Assembly: GCA_963402885.1 (NCBI GenBank)
Contig: OY727103.1
Coordinates: 2,420,501-2,484,500 of the forward strand
Length of the DNA stretch: 64,000 nucleotides
Source: Antedon bifida
Taxonomy: Eukaryota > Echinodermata > Crinoidea > Comatulida > Antedonidae
Direction: 5' to 3'
Position 1 is the first letter of the stretch. Each line of letters starts with the position of its first letter. The position numbers and the translations under genes were made by a program. The notes below the pieces were generated by a model that saw only the letters and a program-made list of their open reading frames with translations, had not been told where the DNA came from and did no database searches. Of the stretch, positions 11,211 to 23,687 are shown in pieces.

Positions 11211-11858
11211 AAATCCCCTTTTTCTCGTCCTGAGGAGTACAGTCAGGAGAGAATAATACCATGTCGGACCGTTGGTAAAATATGATCTATAAAATATGAC
11301 ATCATCACAGACCGCATTGTGACAATGTCGTTTCGCTATTTTAATAATATAGGCATAGAAAGTTTTTTTTTGTGATTGATGATGATGGCCACGATTAGCT
11401 GCTGGTGAGACCTGAGACCCGGCTTTTTGTTTGGGTAATTTAATTATATAAACTAGGCCTAGGCCTGTGCCTAACCATGTATTCAAGACGTTCTATAAAT
11501 CTATCATCTAGGCCCTAGCTAGGTTAGGCTAGCTAGTCACTATCTAGCCTAGTGCGTGGTCTGCACCCTTCTCTCTATCTAGAAAAAGTACGCATCCTTC
11601 TAGGCCTGGCCATCCTAGCTAGTAGTAGTAGAGAGGAATACCCAGTAGACAGTCGTGCAAAAAAGAGCAGAGCTCTGCCTCAGTCACTGACACTGATTTA
11701 AAAAAAATATATACATCTTGGCCTAGCTGGACTAGCTTGACAATAATTATTGTACAGTATTATAATTATCTATTAATAACCTTTATTTATTGACTTTTGT
11801 AAAGGTTGAATATTTGAAATGTTTATGTTATAATTTGTTTAGATTTGACAAACATACT
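11211..11858. promoter_or_regulatory. Upstream region of the F-box/WD40 gene
   Basis: Contains palindrome-rich AGGCCTAGGCCT and CTAGCTAG words around 11450-11650, a composition seen near other gene starts in this window. A possible 3' splice site (TTTGTTTAG at about 11841) precedes the chosen ATG, so an upstream noncoding exon is likely. No TATA box can be assigned. Confidence 0.35.
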
Positions 11859-14800
11859 ATGGAAATAGGGGACTCGGGCAACAGTGACTCTGATGGCGCT
11901 AGTAACAAACCCCGACAGACAAAAGGAAAGAACAGAGTTTGGGATAAAGTTTCATGGTTCACTAGAAAATCAAGAGGAAGTAGAGAAAGTCAGACGGAAA
12001 ATGCTTCGTTAGGAGAGGATGGCTATCCAGGATCCTGCTGCCCTCAAGAAGACGCGGTATTCGACAATTCATCCGTTTCCAGTTTGTCTCCGCCGGTGTT
12101 CAGTCGCCCTTTATCAGATTGTAGTTCTAGCAGCGAAGAAGGAGAAGTATATATAAGAAGTGTGAAACCTAAAAATAGAAACAGATCCTCAACTGTAAAC
12201 AGCCAAGTGTTGTACCAGAACTGTGTGAAACCTAGTGTTGTTAAAGCACTGTTTAGGAGAGAATGCGCATTATACCACAGTCAGAAATCACCTTATATAT
12301 ACAATAGAAAAACCCGAAGTCTCCCAGTTAGTAATACTCGTCATAAAATAGCAAATGAAAGTCTTACAGATGTAAACATGGACAGTACTGAGAATAGTGA
12401 TGATGAAGCGCTAGATGATATATGTCACTGTCCTTCTTGTTGTTCTTGTCGGCATAGTGAAAGGAGTATAGGTAGCTGGCCTAGAAAACGTTCATGCCCA
12501 TTAAAGACATCCCTTACCTTATCGCAAGCCACTTCATTCCCAGGGAAAAAGCTGTCCGCTCCCTTGTCTCATATATTACTACCAAAGACTCCTAGTGACT
12601 CTGGGCAAAGTAGATGTGTACGAAATAGACTTTCTAGGAAAAGACCCAGTAATTCTTACAACGGTCTTGAAATGGACGATTGTAGGTGTTTAAAATATGA
12701 AGAACATGCAATGAAATCAAGGAGTCTACCCACAGGGTCTACGTTACTTAATCTTCTAAAAGAATTTCAGAAATTAGAGAAACAAAATTGTGGGCTGACG
12801 GTTGTAAATAGATCTAGTGAAGAGCAAAAACCATCAACGACATCAAGGAAATACAGAGAGACGAAACCTGTAGAACGTTCTAAGAGTCTGTGTAATGGAA
12901 CAAGAAAACCATCTTATAGAATGCAGTTTGATGATTGTGGTATTAGTGAGACTGAGTCGAGGCAACATGTTTGTCTTAGTAGACGAGTGGCGATGAGTAA
13001 ACATAAAGAGTCTAATAAAGGAATTGATGGGAAGGTTTTCAAAGAACGAATGGAGGTATTAATTAATAATCTTTTTTAAAAATATATATACACTATAATA
13101 GGGTAACCATTACATTATAATTTAATATACATAAGTTGTTTAAGTCTTTGGGAATGGAGATGTTATTGTCTGAGTCATGAGAAAAAAATCATGACAATGA
13201 CATCTGACAGGATTTGAACCCTGGTATCGGTAACCGATGAACATCTTAACCACCGCCATTGTAAAAATTCCAATTAACATTTAGAGACCTGTAACACCCA
13301 TAGCGTACAACCCATCAGCTTAGCGACAAAATTGAAGTTTACATTTTTCAGATTTTTATTTTTTCCTCATCATAATCCTACTGTATCACCATGTTTTGTT
13401 GTTTTTTTTGCAGACTACGTTGAGCTGGTTTAAAGAGTTTAATGATCAACAGAAAAACTCCATGATGAAAAGATTGTTGGTAAGTAAAGACTTAGGTATT
13501 TAATAATAGTATCTCCTGGATCCTTTGCATGTGTTTAACATTCATGGCCAAACACAGTAAATATACAGTAAACTAAATTGTATTAAAATTATTATTGTTG
13601 TATAGAAGTTAATATGATGATGAATTGGTTTTATTTATCAGGAATTATGTGAACTACCTCAGATGCACATGTTGTCAGTGTTAATGGAACCAATTCTCCA
13701 TCAAACATGTCCGCACAATTGTCAGGATCTGTTGTCATGGTTACCCGCACAACTTTCTCTTCATGTTTTGTCTTTCCTTGATCCAGGTAAGATTTTTATC
13801 CATTTTTCTCGAGTTAATTGCTCCCAAACCCTTCCTTATTGTTTCCTAAGAAATGTTACCATTTATTGTTTTTGTTATTTCAGTAACATTGAGCGCTTGT
13901 TCTCAAGTGAGTAAAATGTGGTACGAGTTGACTACATACCCGTACATATGGCAAAGACTCTGTCGTCTTCCTAAATGGCAATTGTCGCGGGCAGAAGAAC
14001 ACAAACAGATGATCAACCACATGTCTTCAACAATAAGGGTGATTTTTAGTTTCATTTATTTGTATGTACTGTGAGCATACCACAACATATATTTCAGTCT
14101 GAACCAATACTTATAATTATAATATACTTATATAATAGTTTAAGACTAGTTATATATCATTATTTTATCTTTAGTGGAAGGAGGTCTTTGCTGAGCGGTA
14201 TCGATTGCGTCGCAACTGGCTGAAAGGTCTTTGTTCTGTACGTACATTCGAGGGTCACACAGAGGGTATATCGTGCGTTCAATTTGATGATACTAGAATT
14301 GTTAGTGGCTCTACAGACAGTTCCATTAAGGTAAAAAATGAGATGCGGTAGAAGAGTGGTAATGCACTTGTCTATCATTCTGAAAGATCTGGGTTCAATT
14401 CCTGATAGGAACGACTCCTAGCCACCCTATCACATAATACAGTCTATTCCCCTATGCTCAGAGGAATGAATATATAAGACTTTACAGAACATTCAGCAAT
14501 ACAATTTATCAGAAATTGAGTGAAATACCAAACACTATTCTACTACTATAGTCTCACAGGTATGATTAAATAGTATCTACTTTACTATATTTAGGTATGG
14601 AATATCAGAACCAACACTCCGTGGTCAGTACAGACCCTTGTTGGTCACTCAGGGACTGTTCGATGTCTTCATTTGGAAGGGAATAGATTGGTCAGTGGCT
14701 CAACAGACCGGTCCATCAAGGCAAGTTTCACATTTTGTGTAAAGTTTGTTGACTTGCTTATATGACTGTGCTTATCTAAAGCTCTGTCTACACTATCAAA

Positions 14801-16234
14801 CTAGTTTGACAAAAAAAGTGTGATCTTCCCAAATATGGTAGTGATATGACATCATCATGTCCATATATGGGCACATTACATTTTTTTGTCACATAAACTT
14901 TGATAGTGTAGACAGATATTAATTAGATTAACATTGACCGTTTAACTTTCTTTATACACAACAGGTGTGGGATTTATCCATGCATAGCAGATGGTCAAGC
15001 ATTGCTTGTCGAAAGACCATGATTGGTCATCAACAGACGGTCAGATGCTTACAGGTCGATGACGAGAAAGTTGTTAGTGGTTCGTATGATCACACATTGA
15101 AAGTTTGGGATATACGTAGTGGAGACTGCCGGTTAACACTAAGGTATGTAGAGTGAGACCTCAACTAAATATACTAAGTTTTTTTTTTCAGGCTTTTGTG
15201 ATATTTATGTAATTTTTTGCACAGTATATCTGATCACACATACTATAGTATAATTTCTTATCTTTCTAACTTGTCGTATTAACATCAGTATCTTTATTTT
15301 GTTTTTAATCAGGGGACACACTGCTGCTGTTCTCTGTCTACAATTTGATGAGAACAAAATTATTTCAGGGTCTGCTGATAAAACTATTAAGGTACGTCTA
15401 CTCAAAGACCAAGTTGTTATATACGATCAATTCAACAATAAAAACTGGCCATATTATATTTTAAGTTTCATGTGCCATGTGTAAAATGAAGGTTTTGATG
15501 TACCTACTGTACTATAAACAAATACATTTGATACTTTTAAAATTGTTTTCAAGATATGGAATTTGACGACAGGAATGTGTGTAATGAGCTTAGAAGGACA
15601 CCACGATGCTGTAACATGTCTTCAATTTGATTCGAACAAGATCGTTAGTGGTTCACTGGACTGTAACATCAAGTTTTGGGATATACATGTTGGTCATTGT
15701 ACCAGTACATTAGACTGGGCTCACGGTGAGGGACACACAGGTGTTGTCAGGTATGTCAAATTGGTTTTTATTCAGAATCATTGGGAAGTATTTTGATTAA
15801 GAATTTGAGTGCCCTAGGTGAACCCAAAGCCTTGTTTGGAGTTGAATCCTAATAATATTGATCCCTGCTGTATTTGCATGTCTGTTTGCAAAATGCAAAT
15901 TCTTTGTAAAATAATAAAATAATAAATATAAATAAATAATCTTCTTATTGAAGCTACGGAATGAATAAAAGCAAGTCACGGTTCAGTGCTTCGATTATTA
16001 TTAATCATCAATTGTGGATTGGTATCTTTCAGATGTTTACAGATTGATAGGTGGCGTGTTGTTAGTGCCGCAGATGATAAGACGTTGAAAGTTTGGAACA
16101 TAGAAACTGGCGAGCGGTTGGTGACATTGCGCAATCATACAGACGGCGTAACTTGTCTCCAGTTTAACGATAGTAAAATTGTATCTGGATCTTATGATAG
16201 GACGGTCAAACTCTGGGATTTCTCATCAGTTTGA
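11859..16234 (+). CDS. F-box/WD40 repeat protein, probable SCF substrate receptor
   Basis: Ten exons: 11859-13055, 13414-13479, 13642-13786, 13884-14038, 14175-14330, 14595-14720, 14965-15143, 15313-15391, 15554-15750, 16033-16234, giving about 833 aa. The first 400 residues are Ser-rich and basic, probably disordered, with a Cys cluster (CHCPSCCSC, 189-197). A helical segment ([10 protein letters not shown]...) resembles the dimerisation region before the F-box of Cdc4-type proteins. The F-box starts near residue 454 ([16 protein letters not shown]). Seven WD repeats follow, with SGS.D..(I/L)K.W cores. By family, the F-box binds Skp1 and the propeller binds a degron. The WD core recalls FBXW7/Met30-type proteins, but the N-terminus is not recognised, so no symbol is given. 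The intron after exon 6 has a GC donor. In-frame Met codons upstream (from 11790) make the start uncertain. Confidence 0.9.
13145..13268 (-). mobile_element. tRNA-derived SINE-like copy in F-box gene intron 1
   Basis: The minus strand reads GCGGTGGTTAAGATG (A-box-like) and GGGTTCAAATCC (B-box-like), with a tail resembling the copies at 40.0 and 42.4 kb. It is diverged, and cloverleaf pairing is poor. Confidence 0.55.
14335..14440 (+). mobile_element. tRNA-derived SINE-like copy in F-box gene intron 5
   Basis: The plus strand has an A-box-like GGTAGAAGAGTGGTAATGC and a B-box-like GGGTTCAATTCC with the usual spacing, about 65 bp in all. The short tail contains GGAACGACTCC. It starts directly after the donor of exon 5. 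Confidence 0.5.
14778..14917 (+). mobile_element. Foldback MITE family 1, copy 3
   Basis: Nearly full copy in the F-box gene intron that has the GC donor. Ends are AAAGCTCTGTCTACAC and TTTGATAGTGTAGACAG. Contains CCAAATATGG and CCATATATGG. Confidence 0.9.
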
Positions 16235-16303
16235 TATTACTACAATATGTTAGTATTTTACGGTCTGTTCCTTGTGCAGGTTGAGCTTAAAAGTTAGAGA
16301 TCT

Positions 16304-16444
16304 AAACTCTGTCTACACTATCAAACTAGTTGACAAAAAAAGTGTGATGTGCCCAAATATGGTAGTGATACGACATCATCATGTCCATATATGGGCACAT
16401 CACATTTTTTTGTCGCATAAATTTGCTAGTGTGGACAGACCTTT
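16304..16444 (+). mobile_element. Foldback MITE family 1, copy 4
   Basis: Lies 70 bp after the F-box gene stop codon, so probably within its 3' UTR. Both inverted ends and two CArG boxes are intact. If transcribed, it would place a long hairpin in the mRNA. Confidence 0.88.
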
Positions 16445-17942
16445 ATGTTTGTATTTAATTGATAATCGATGACAATGTCACCACAAAAAAGTAATGAGTA
16501 TATATTTGTAAAAGTGATATAAATAATATAAATTTAATTCTGTATTAGTGTACAGATGAGTGTAGTAAATGTATTACTAGTTGTAACATGTTGTAAAAGA
16601 AATTTAATTTTCCATGGTTTTACGAACCAAAAGATGGTAATTAACCATCATTGAAATATAGTACTGTTCTAATAGATGATAACTATATAGATTTTACTAG
16701 ATAATAGATTTATGTAAATGTGCAGATATTACACCAATGATCCATGTGTTAGGTGATTTGAGTAAGTTAGCATTTTGTCACGCAGTATATACCTAGTCCA
16801 TGTCATATACACAAGCTGAAATTTTAACCGGACTGGACACAGGTTTGCTCCAAACAAAATATATATATGCTGTGAAAGTAACTGTTTAAGTATGAATACA
16901 TAAGATATTGGCAAAACATGGGTCTAGTTATTTATCCATGTGAGTTTGTTCCTCCCAACAAAGGTTAGCGATAACTTTGCACATGAAACCAACTTACCCC
17001 GGGTAAATAACTAAACCAGAACAAACCCATAGACAAACATATACAGGAGATACCCATGTTATACCTAAAATGTATACGTTTAAATGGTAAATTTGATACA
17101 CAAAAAAAAACCCTTTTCTTTTTTTAAAGTTAATTTATAAAACGGTATTTTCTGCCGATTTCCATACATTCCATTTTTTTTTTATGGTAGCTGTTGACAT
17201 GATGAAACCTATTATTTAGAAATTCTTACCACAAACTTAACAGGGTATATTTACAATTGAGTATTAAGAGCAAGTACCTGTTTAACACAAAATACTAAAT
17301 CCAAATTTGTTATTATAATTATACAGCCCATTTTTTAATTATATATTTTATTATTTATAATGAATGCAATTTTTAAGCATTGTTAAATACAATTCTGACC
17401 CAAAAACTGTCACTCAATGCAATAAAGTCTTATTTAATTCAATCAAGTGTTTATTTACAATGTTTTGACTTACAGGAACATACAGTATAGGATTGTATGG
17501 ACACAACGTATATGCATGTATTTATTCATTCATTTCTTTATTTCGGATAGTACATCCATCAGGGAGGTATCAAATTTATTTTTATACTTCCCTGCATCCA
17601 TATACCAATCATACAAAAAAAACAAGGCCAACAGCCATTAAGTCGCATGCTACAATGCATAGTGATACCGGACCGACAGACAGACCGACCAACCGACCTA
17701 CATAGTGAACTATAGAGTCGCATCCACGCTACTAAAAACAAGAAGAGAAACAATTACACCAGAAAATTAACAATATAAGCAACTTCCACAACACCAACCT
17801 ACAATATCCTAAACAACCAATTTGCACCAAAGCTGATGTAGGTTGGATTGTGGAAGTACGGTAATTATGGTTTGAATCGGACTATATCCATCCAATTGAT
17901 CAAGGGGAATTTAAAATTTAATTCAAGACTTATTTGATTTTA
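16445..17942. other. 3' flank of F-box gene, no further gene seen
   Basis: AT-rich sequence. An AATAAA near 17421 could be a polyadenylation signal, but a 1.2 kb 3' UTR is not proven. At 17660-17700 is a GACC/GACA-type simple repeat. Confidence 0.4.
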
Positions 17943-18060
17943 GTTTGAAAACAAAATTGATGTGCCCAATGGTAGTGATATATATGTCCATATATGATGT
18001 GCATATTATTATATATCACATTTTTATATCACAAAGTTTGATAGTGTGGACAGAGCTTTA
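17943..18060 (+). mobile_element. Foldback MITE family 1, copy 5 (decayed)
   Basis: The left inverted repeat is reduced to GTTTGAAAAC; the right end TTTGATAGTGTGGACAGAGC is clear. CArG boxes are mutated or deleted (CCCAATGG, CCATATATGA), unlike most copies. Confidence 0.7.
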
Positions 18061-18810
18061 GTTTATTTAGATTTGAAGCGGCTCTTTAGTGGATCAGTTA
18101 TGTATTTCATTCAAAGTGGTTAAATTGAAATAATTTGTATACCACTCATCTATCCATTCACATATCATCATTTCCATAGCCTGAGAACTGTTCATCACTC
18201 AAAAAGAGCTCACAGCATCTCGAATTATTATCATTTCAGGAGCAAAGCCTGATCAAATAAGATCATGTATCATTTTTACAACGTACACAGCAAACCAACA
18301 CCCGACCAACAAACACCATACACGACTTTAAACCGCAAAAATGTTTATCCCACCAGGTAGCCAGGCTAGGCTTGTCTACCACAGCGGACGCCAAGCCCGG
18401 AAAAAGAAAAATGGGCGGCGAGTTTCAATTTAGAAACCCCTAGCCTAGCAAGCCAGTTATTTCTTTTGAATTTTTGGCCAAAAGAAATAAAATAAAACAG
18501 TCTTCATTGAACAGCATTAATAAAGACAGCAAAATACAACTGTTGTTTTGAACAAGCTGAATTTTAAGAACAATTTTAACGGTAAAAATCGTGTACAATA
18601 TTTTGCTGACAACAGGCGCATGGCTGACTGTGGCGTTGTGTGTTGCTTTGCGTGTTTGCGCCACCAACATCAAGCTTGCAAGCCGGCTTTTTTTTAACTT
18701 GTGTTACGTCATCATAAATATAAAAAATGCGGAAAAGAAGCTTACCCGTTGAAAAGAAGCCCACCGTACCCAAGAGTACTAAAAAATGAGGAACACATGG
18801 ACTCTTTTTG
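18061..18810. other. Intergenic, no gene seen
   Basis: Holds short AT-rich stretches and, at 18750-18785, a segment (AAAAGAAGCCCACC...AAGAGTACTAAAAA) that recurs inside each downstream 2.18 kb unit (near 20370). This suggests the tandem array arose next to an older copy of part of the unit. Confidence 0.5.
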
Positions 18811-18892
18811 GGGTTTTATGGTGTCTATTTAATGGAAAAGTGAATGCCATACAAAATGTAAAAAAAAAAAAAACAATATTCATAAAAAAAAT

Positions 18893-18963
18893 ACCCGTCG
18901 AGGTTCGAACCCCAGCTGACAGCACTCAAAACTGAGCATTACCCGTTAAGCCACAAACTGAAA
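18893..18963 (-). other. tRNA-like sequence, unit 1
   Basis: The minus strand carries an A-box-like TGGCTTAACGGGTAATGC and a B-box GGGTTCGAACC. The acceptor stem does not pair, so it is not a working tRNA. Copies recur at about 21076-21146 and 23261-23331. Confidence 0.55.
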
Positions 18964-19058
18964 CATGACTTAACAGCTGATAATAGTCTATTTATACGTG
19001 TATTACGTAATTCATCATTACGTCATAAATATCCTATTAAACTTGCTAAAACCAAAAT

Positions 19059-19319
19059 GATCAGTTAGCTCAGTCGTCTGAGCGTCGTGTTAACACACGT
19101 ATGTCGTGGGTTCGATTCCCACGCTGGTCGGTGGAATAGAGTTAAAGGCATGCGGCCACTGTGTTTGGGGTTCACAGATCATACGTCCCCCTTTCCACCA
19201 CACATCATGAGGCGACAACATCATTGCATCTGGTGATGTGGTGGAAACGACCCCAAAAGGCTGTGGCAGGGCCTTAGTGCTGAGGCAGGGAGAGCACATT
19301 TACCATCTTTTTTTTTTTT
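19059..19319 (+). mobile_element. tRNA-headed SINE-like element, unit 1
   Basis: The first 71 nt fold well as a tRNA: acceptor GATCAGT/GCTGGTC, D stem GCTC/GAGC, T stem GTGGG/CCCAC with loop TTCGATT. The anticodon arm is abnormal (CGTGT...ACACG with a four-base loop), so it is not decodable. A body of about 190 bp ends in a T run, the expected Pol III stop. Copies lie at 21242-21503 and 23427-23687. Confidence 0.7.
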
Positions 19320-19387
19320 GGCTCTCGCCAACTGCTTTGATGGTTTAAATTTTATGTTTAGCGCCCTCAATTTATTTTAATGTGTAA

Positions 19388-20685
19388 AAAAAAGGGAATT
19401 AATTCTCTTCGTTACGTGTTTAGAAGAGAATTAATTTTATCTCATCGTAGTTTGGTATGCCGTGCGTTTGTTATGCAAATGAGTGTGCACATGTGCTGTG
19501 GGAAAGATGGTATTGTTAGTTATTCGCGATCAACTATTTTGTTAATCTTCTACATTATAATTATAATTCTACCGTTACACATTATAGTGTATTTTTAAAT
19601 ATCCGTTTCATGCAAGATACTGTATTGTAGGCCTACTAATATTATGTTGTGAATAAAAGTTTATGGTAGAATAAATAAATAAATATGTTTTAAGCAGATC
19701 TTCGAAATTGAAGCATAAAAAGCTAAAAATCGCATCTGGATAGTTGAAATTTAACATTATAAATATCAAAGGTGATAATTGTAATTGTTTTCTAAATTAT
19801 AGAAATATTAAAATTAGTAAGTAGGCTTTTGTGTGCTAGCTCTGTTTGTATTTCATAATGTTGTTTTGTTGAATTACCGTGCATTTCCATGTCTCACACT
19901 TGGGAAACAATCACCATTGTATGGCTGGTCCTGAACACTTATATATTTCGTTTCATAATTTCAGGGGAATAAGCTTTCATTCTTAGCTCTGCCCCAACCA
20001 TGGTGAGCTTAACTGGAGACTTATTATTTAATTTCATATTTCAATAAATATTTTTTTTCAAAATTGTCTTTGCTCAGCCCCAATCTCTTATATATCATGT
20101 TTCAAAATACTATAGGTGTCATTTCTGGGGACCTTGTAGTTATTTTAAACAGTTTGGTAAGCCCTGCGTTGTTATACAAATGAGTTTGTGCAGGTGTAAT
20201 GGGGAAGATGGCATTGTTAGTCATTCGCGGTAAACACGCCACACTGTTGAAAATGTTGATGATCTTTACATTGAAGATTATTCAAATCATGTAAAAAACC
20301 ATTTCTACGGACGGGAACATAGCAGATCCCCTCATTTAATATGAAAGTAATCTAAAACAGAAGTCCATCTGGAAAAGAAGCCCACCCAAGAGTACTAAAA
20401 AGAAAGAGCACATTTTAGCTTCATTGTCCTTATAGAGAGAGCATACTATAACATCTTTTATTTTTCTGAGGCTTTCGCCACCTGATTTTTGATGTTGTAA
20501 ATGTTATGTTTAGCACAAACATTGAACAGTATGGCGTGTTGACCGCGAATGACTAACAATACCATCTTTCCCACTACACCTGCACAAACTCATTTGCATA
20601 ACAACGCCGACATACCAAACTACGATGAGATATAAATTCTTTTTTAAACACGTAACGAAGAGAATTCTAATTCCTTTTTTTTCTG
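19388..20685. mobile_element. 1.3 kb element with long inverted ends, unit 1
   Basis: The left end (TTCTCTTCGTTACGTGTTTA, then about 100 bp including TTATGCAAATGAG) reappears inverted at about 20530-20680. A second direct, diverged copy of the inner part lies at about 20155-20240. The left tip is itself a hairpin: 19397-19410 pairs perfectly with 19423-19436. No transposase frame is seen. It is repeated in units 2 and 3. Confidence 0.7.
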
Positions 20686-21241
20686 ACTAGGGGTAACATT
20701 CTTTGCGAACAACGCGAACGTCAGGAGGGGAAGTCCCCGATGAAGCAATGTACTTCCGGTACGGTCAACTTTTAACAAAGTGACGTGAATTCAAAGTTAT
20801 ATGTTGGCCTAGTTATGTTAAATAATATACATAGTTAAAGAGCGTGTTTTAAGGCATTAGGCCTAAATGTCGTCAGCAACAGCAATGGCGAAACACGTTG
20901 AAACAATGTGTTTTACTCAAAATTGACTTACGCCTTTTTTCCCAATTTTGTTTCCCCTTATGGTAGGATATTATTTTTCCGGGTTCAGTTTTAGGGGTTT
21001 TATGGTGTCTATTTAATGGAAAAGTGAATGCCATACAAAATGTAAAAACAAAAAAACAATATTCATAAAAAAAATACCCGTCGAGGTTCGAACCCCAGCT
21101 GACAGCACTCAAAACTGAGCATTACCCGTTAAGCCACAAACTGAAACATGACTTAACAGCTGATAATAGTCTATTTATACGTGTATTACGTAATTCATCA
21201 TTACGTCATAAATATCCTATTAAACTTGCTAAAACCAAAAT

Positions 21242-21503
21242 GATCAGTTAGCTCAGTCGTCTGAGCGTCGTGTTAACACACGTATGTCGTGGGTTCGATT
21301 CCCACGCTGGTCGGTGGAATAGAGTTAAAGGCATGCGGCCACTGTGTTTGGGGTTCACAGATCATACGTCCCCCTTTCCACCACACATCATGAGGCGACA
21401 ACATCAATGCATCTGGTGATGTGGTGGAAACGACCCCAAAAGGCTGTGGCAGGGCCTTAGTGCTGAGGCAGGGAGAGCACATTTACCATCTTTTTTTTTT
21501 TTG
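21242..21503 (+). mobile_element. tRNA-headed SINE-like element, unit 2
   Basis: Second tandem copy of the element at 19059, with the same stems and the same abnormal anticodon arm. Confidence 0.7.
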
Positions 21504-23426
21504 GCTCTCGCCAACTGCTTTGATGGTTTAAATTTTATGTTTAGCGCCCTCAATTTATTTTAATGTAAAAAAAAGGGGAATTAATTCTCTTCGTTACGTG
21601 TTTAGAAGAGAATTAATTTTATCTCATCGTAGTTTGGTATGCCGTGCGTTTGTTATGCAAATGAGTGTGCACATGTGCTGTGGGAAAGATGGTATTGTTA
21701 GTTATTCGCGATCAACTATTTTGTTAATCTTCTACATTATAATTATAATTCTACCGTTACACATTATAGTGTATTTTTAAATATCCGTTTCATGCAAGAT
21801 ACTGTATTGTAGGCCTACTAATATTATGTTGTGAATAAAAGTTTATGGTAGAATAAATAAATAAATATGTTTTAAGCAGATCTTCGAAATTGAAGCATAA
21901 AAAGCTAAAAATCGCATCTGGATAGTTGAAATTTAACATTATAAATATCAAAGGTGATAATTGTAATTGTTTTCTAAATTATAGAAATATTAAAATTAGT
22001 AAGTAGGCTTTTGTGTGCTAGCTCTGTTTGTATTTCATAATGTTGTTTTGTTGAATTACCGTGCATTTCCATGTCTCACACTTGGGGAAACAATCACCAT
22101 TGTATGGCTGGTCCTGAACACTTATATATTTCGTTTCATAATTTCAGGGGAATAAGCTTTCATTTTTAGCTCTGCCCCAACCATGGTGAGCTTAACTGGA
22201 GACTTATTATTTAATTTCATATTTCAATAAATATTTTTTTTCAAAATTGTCTTTGCTCAGACCCAATCTCTTATATATCATGTTTCAAAATACTATAGGT
22301 GTCATTTCTGGGGACCTTGTAGTTATTTTAAACAGTTTGGTAAGCCCTGCGTTGTTATACAAATGAGTTTGTGCAGGTGTAATGGGGAAGATGGCATTGT
22401 TAGTCATTCGCGGTAAACACGCCACACTGTTGAAAATGTTGATGATCTTTACATTGAAGATTATTCAAATCATGTAAAAAAACATTTCTACGGACGGGAA
22501 CATAGCAGATCCCCTCATTTAATATGAAAGTAATCTAAAACAGAAGTCCATCTGGAAAAGAAGCCCACCCAAGAGTACTAAAAAGAACTTAGCACATTTT
22601 AGCTTCATTGTCCTTATAGAGAGAGCATACTATAACATCTTTTATTTTTCTGAGGCTTTCGCCACCTGATTTTTGATGTTGTAAATGTTATGTTTAGCAC
22701 AAACATTGAACAGTATGGCGTGTTGACCGCGAATGACTAACAATACCATCTTTCCCACTACACCTGCACAAACTCATTTGCATAACAACGCCGACATACC
22801 AAACTACGATGAGATATAAATTCTTTTTTAAACACGTAACGAAGAGAATTCTAATTCCTTTTTTTTCTGACTAGGGGTAACATTCTTTGCGAACAACGCG
22901 AACGTCAGGAGGGGAAGTCCCCGATGAAGCAATGTACTTCCGGTACGGTCAACTTTTAACAAAGTGACGTGAATTCAAAGTTATATGTTGGCCTAGTTAT
23001 GTTAAATAATATACATAGTTAAAGAGCGTGTTTTAAGGCATTAGGCCTAAATGTCGTCAGCAACAGCAATGGCGAAACACGTTGAAACAATGTGTTTTAC
23101 TCAAAATTGACTTACGCCTTTTTTCCCAATTTTGTTTCCCCTTATGGTAGGATATTATTTTTCCGGGTTCAGTTTTAGGGGTTTTATGGTGTCTATTTAA
23201 TGGAAAAGTGAATGCCATACAAAATGTAAAAAAAAAAAAAACAATATTCATAAAAAAAATACCCGTCGAGGTTCGAACCCCAGCTGACAGCACTCAAAAC
23301 TGAGCATTACCCGTTAAGCCACAAACTGAAACATGACTTAACAGCTGATAATAGTCTATTTATACGTGTATTACGTAATTCATCATTACGTCATAAATAT
23401 CCTATTAAACTTGCTAAAACCAAAAT

Positions 23427-23687
23427 GATCAGTTAGCTCAGTCGTCTGAGCGTCGTGTTAACACACGTATGTCGTGGGTTCGATTCCCACGCTGGTCGGT
23501 GGAATAGAGTTAAAGGCATGCGGCCACTGTGTTTGGGGTTCACAGATCATACGTCCCCCTTTCCACCACACATCATGAGGCGACAACATCAATGCATCTG
23601 GTGATGTGGTGGAAACGACCCCAAAAGGCTGTGGCAGGGCCTTAGTGCTGAGGCAGGGAGAGCACATTTACCATCTTTTTTTTTTTG
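23427..23687 (+). mobile_element. tRNA-headed SINE-like element, unit 3
   Basis: Third tandem copy, with a slightly shorter T run. Otherwise as in units 1 and 2. Confidence 0.7.

Noticed and set aside
11859-16234. Naming the F-box/WD40 gene FBXW7
   Set aside because: The propeller resembles several Cdc4/Met30-type proteins and the N-terminal 400 residues are unfamiliar; orthology would need a tree.
19059-23497. Three functional tRNA genes
   Set aside because: Acceptor, D and T stems are good but the anticodon arm is deformed and an element-like body follows, so SINE heads or pseudogenes are more likely.
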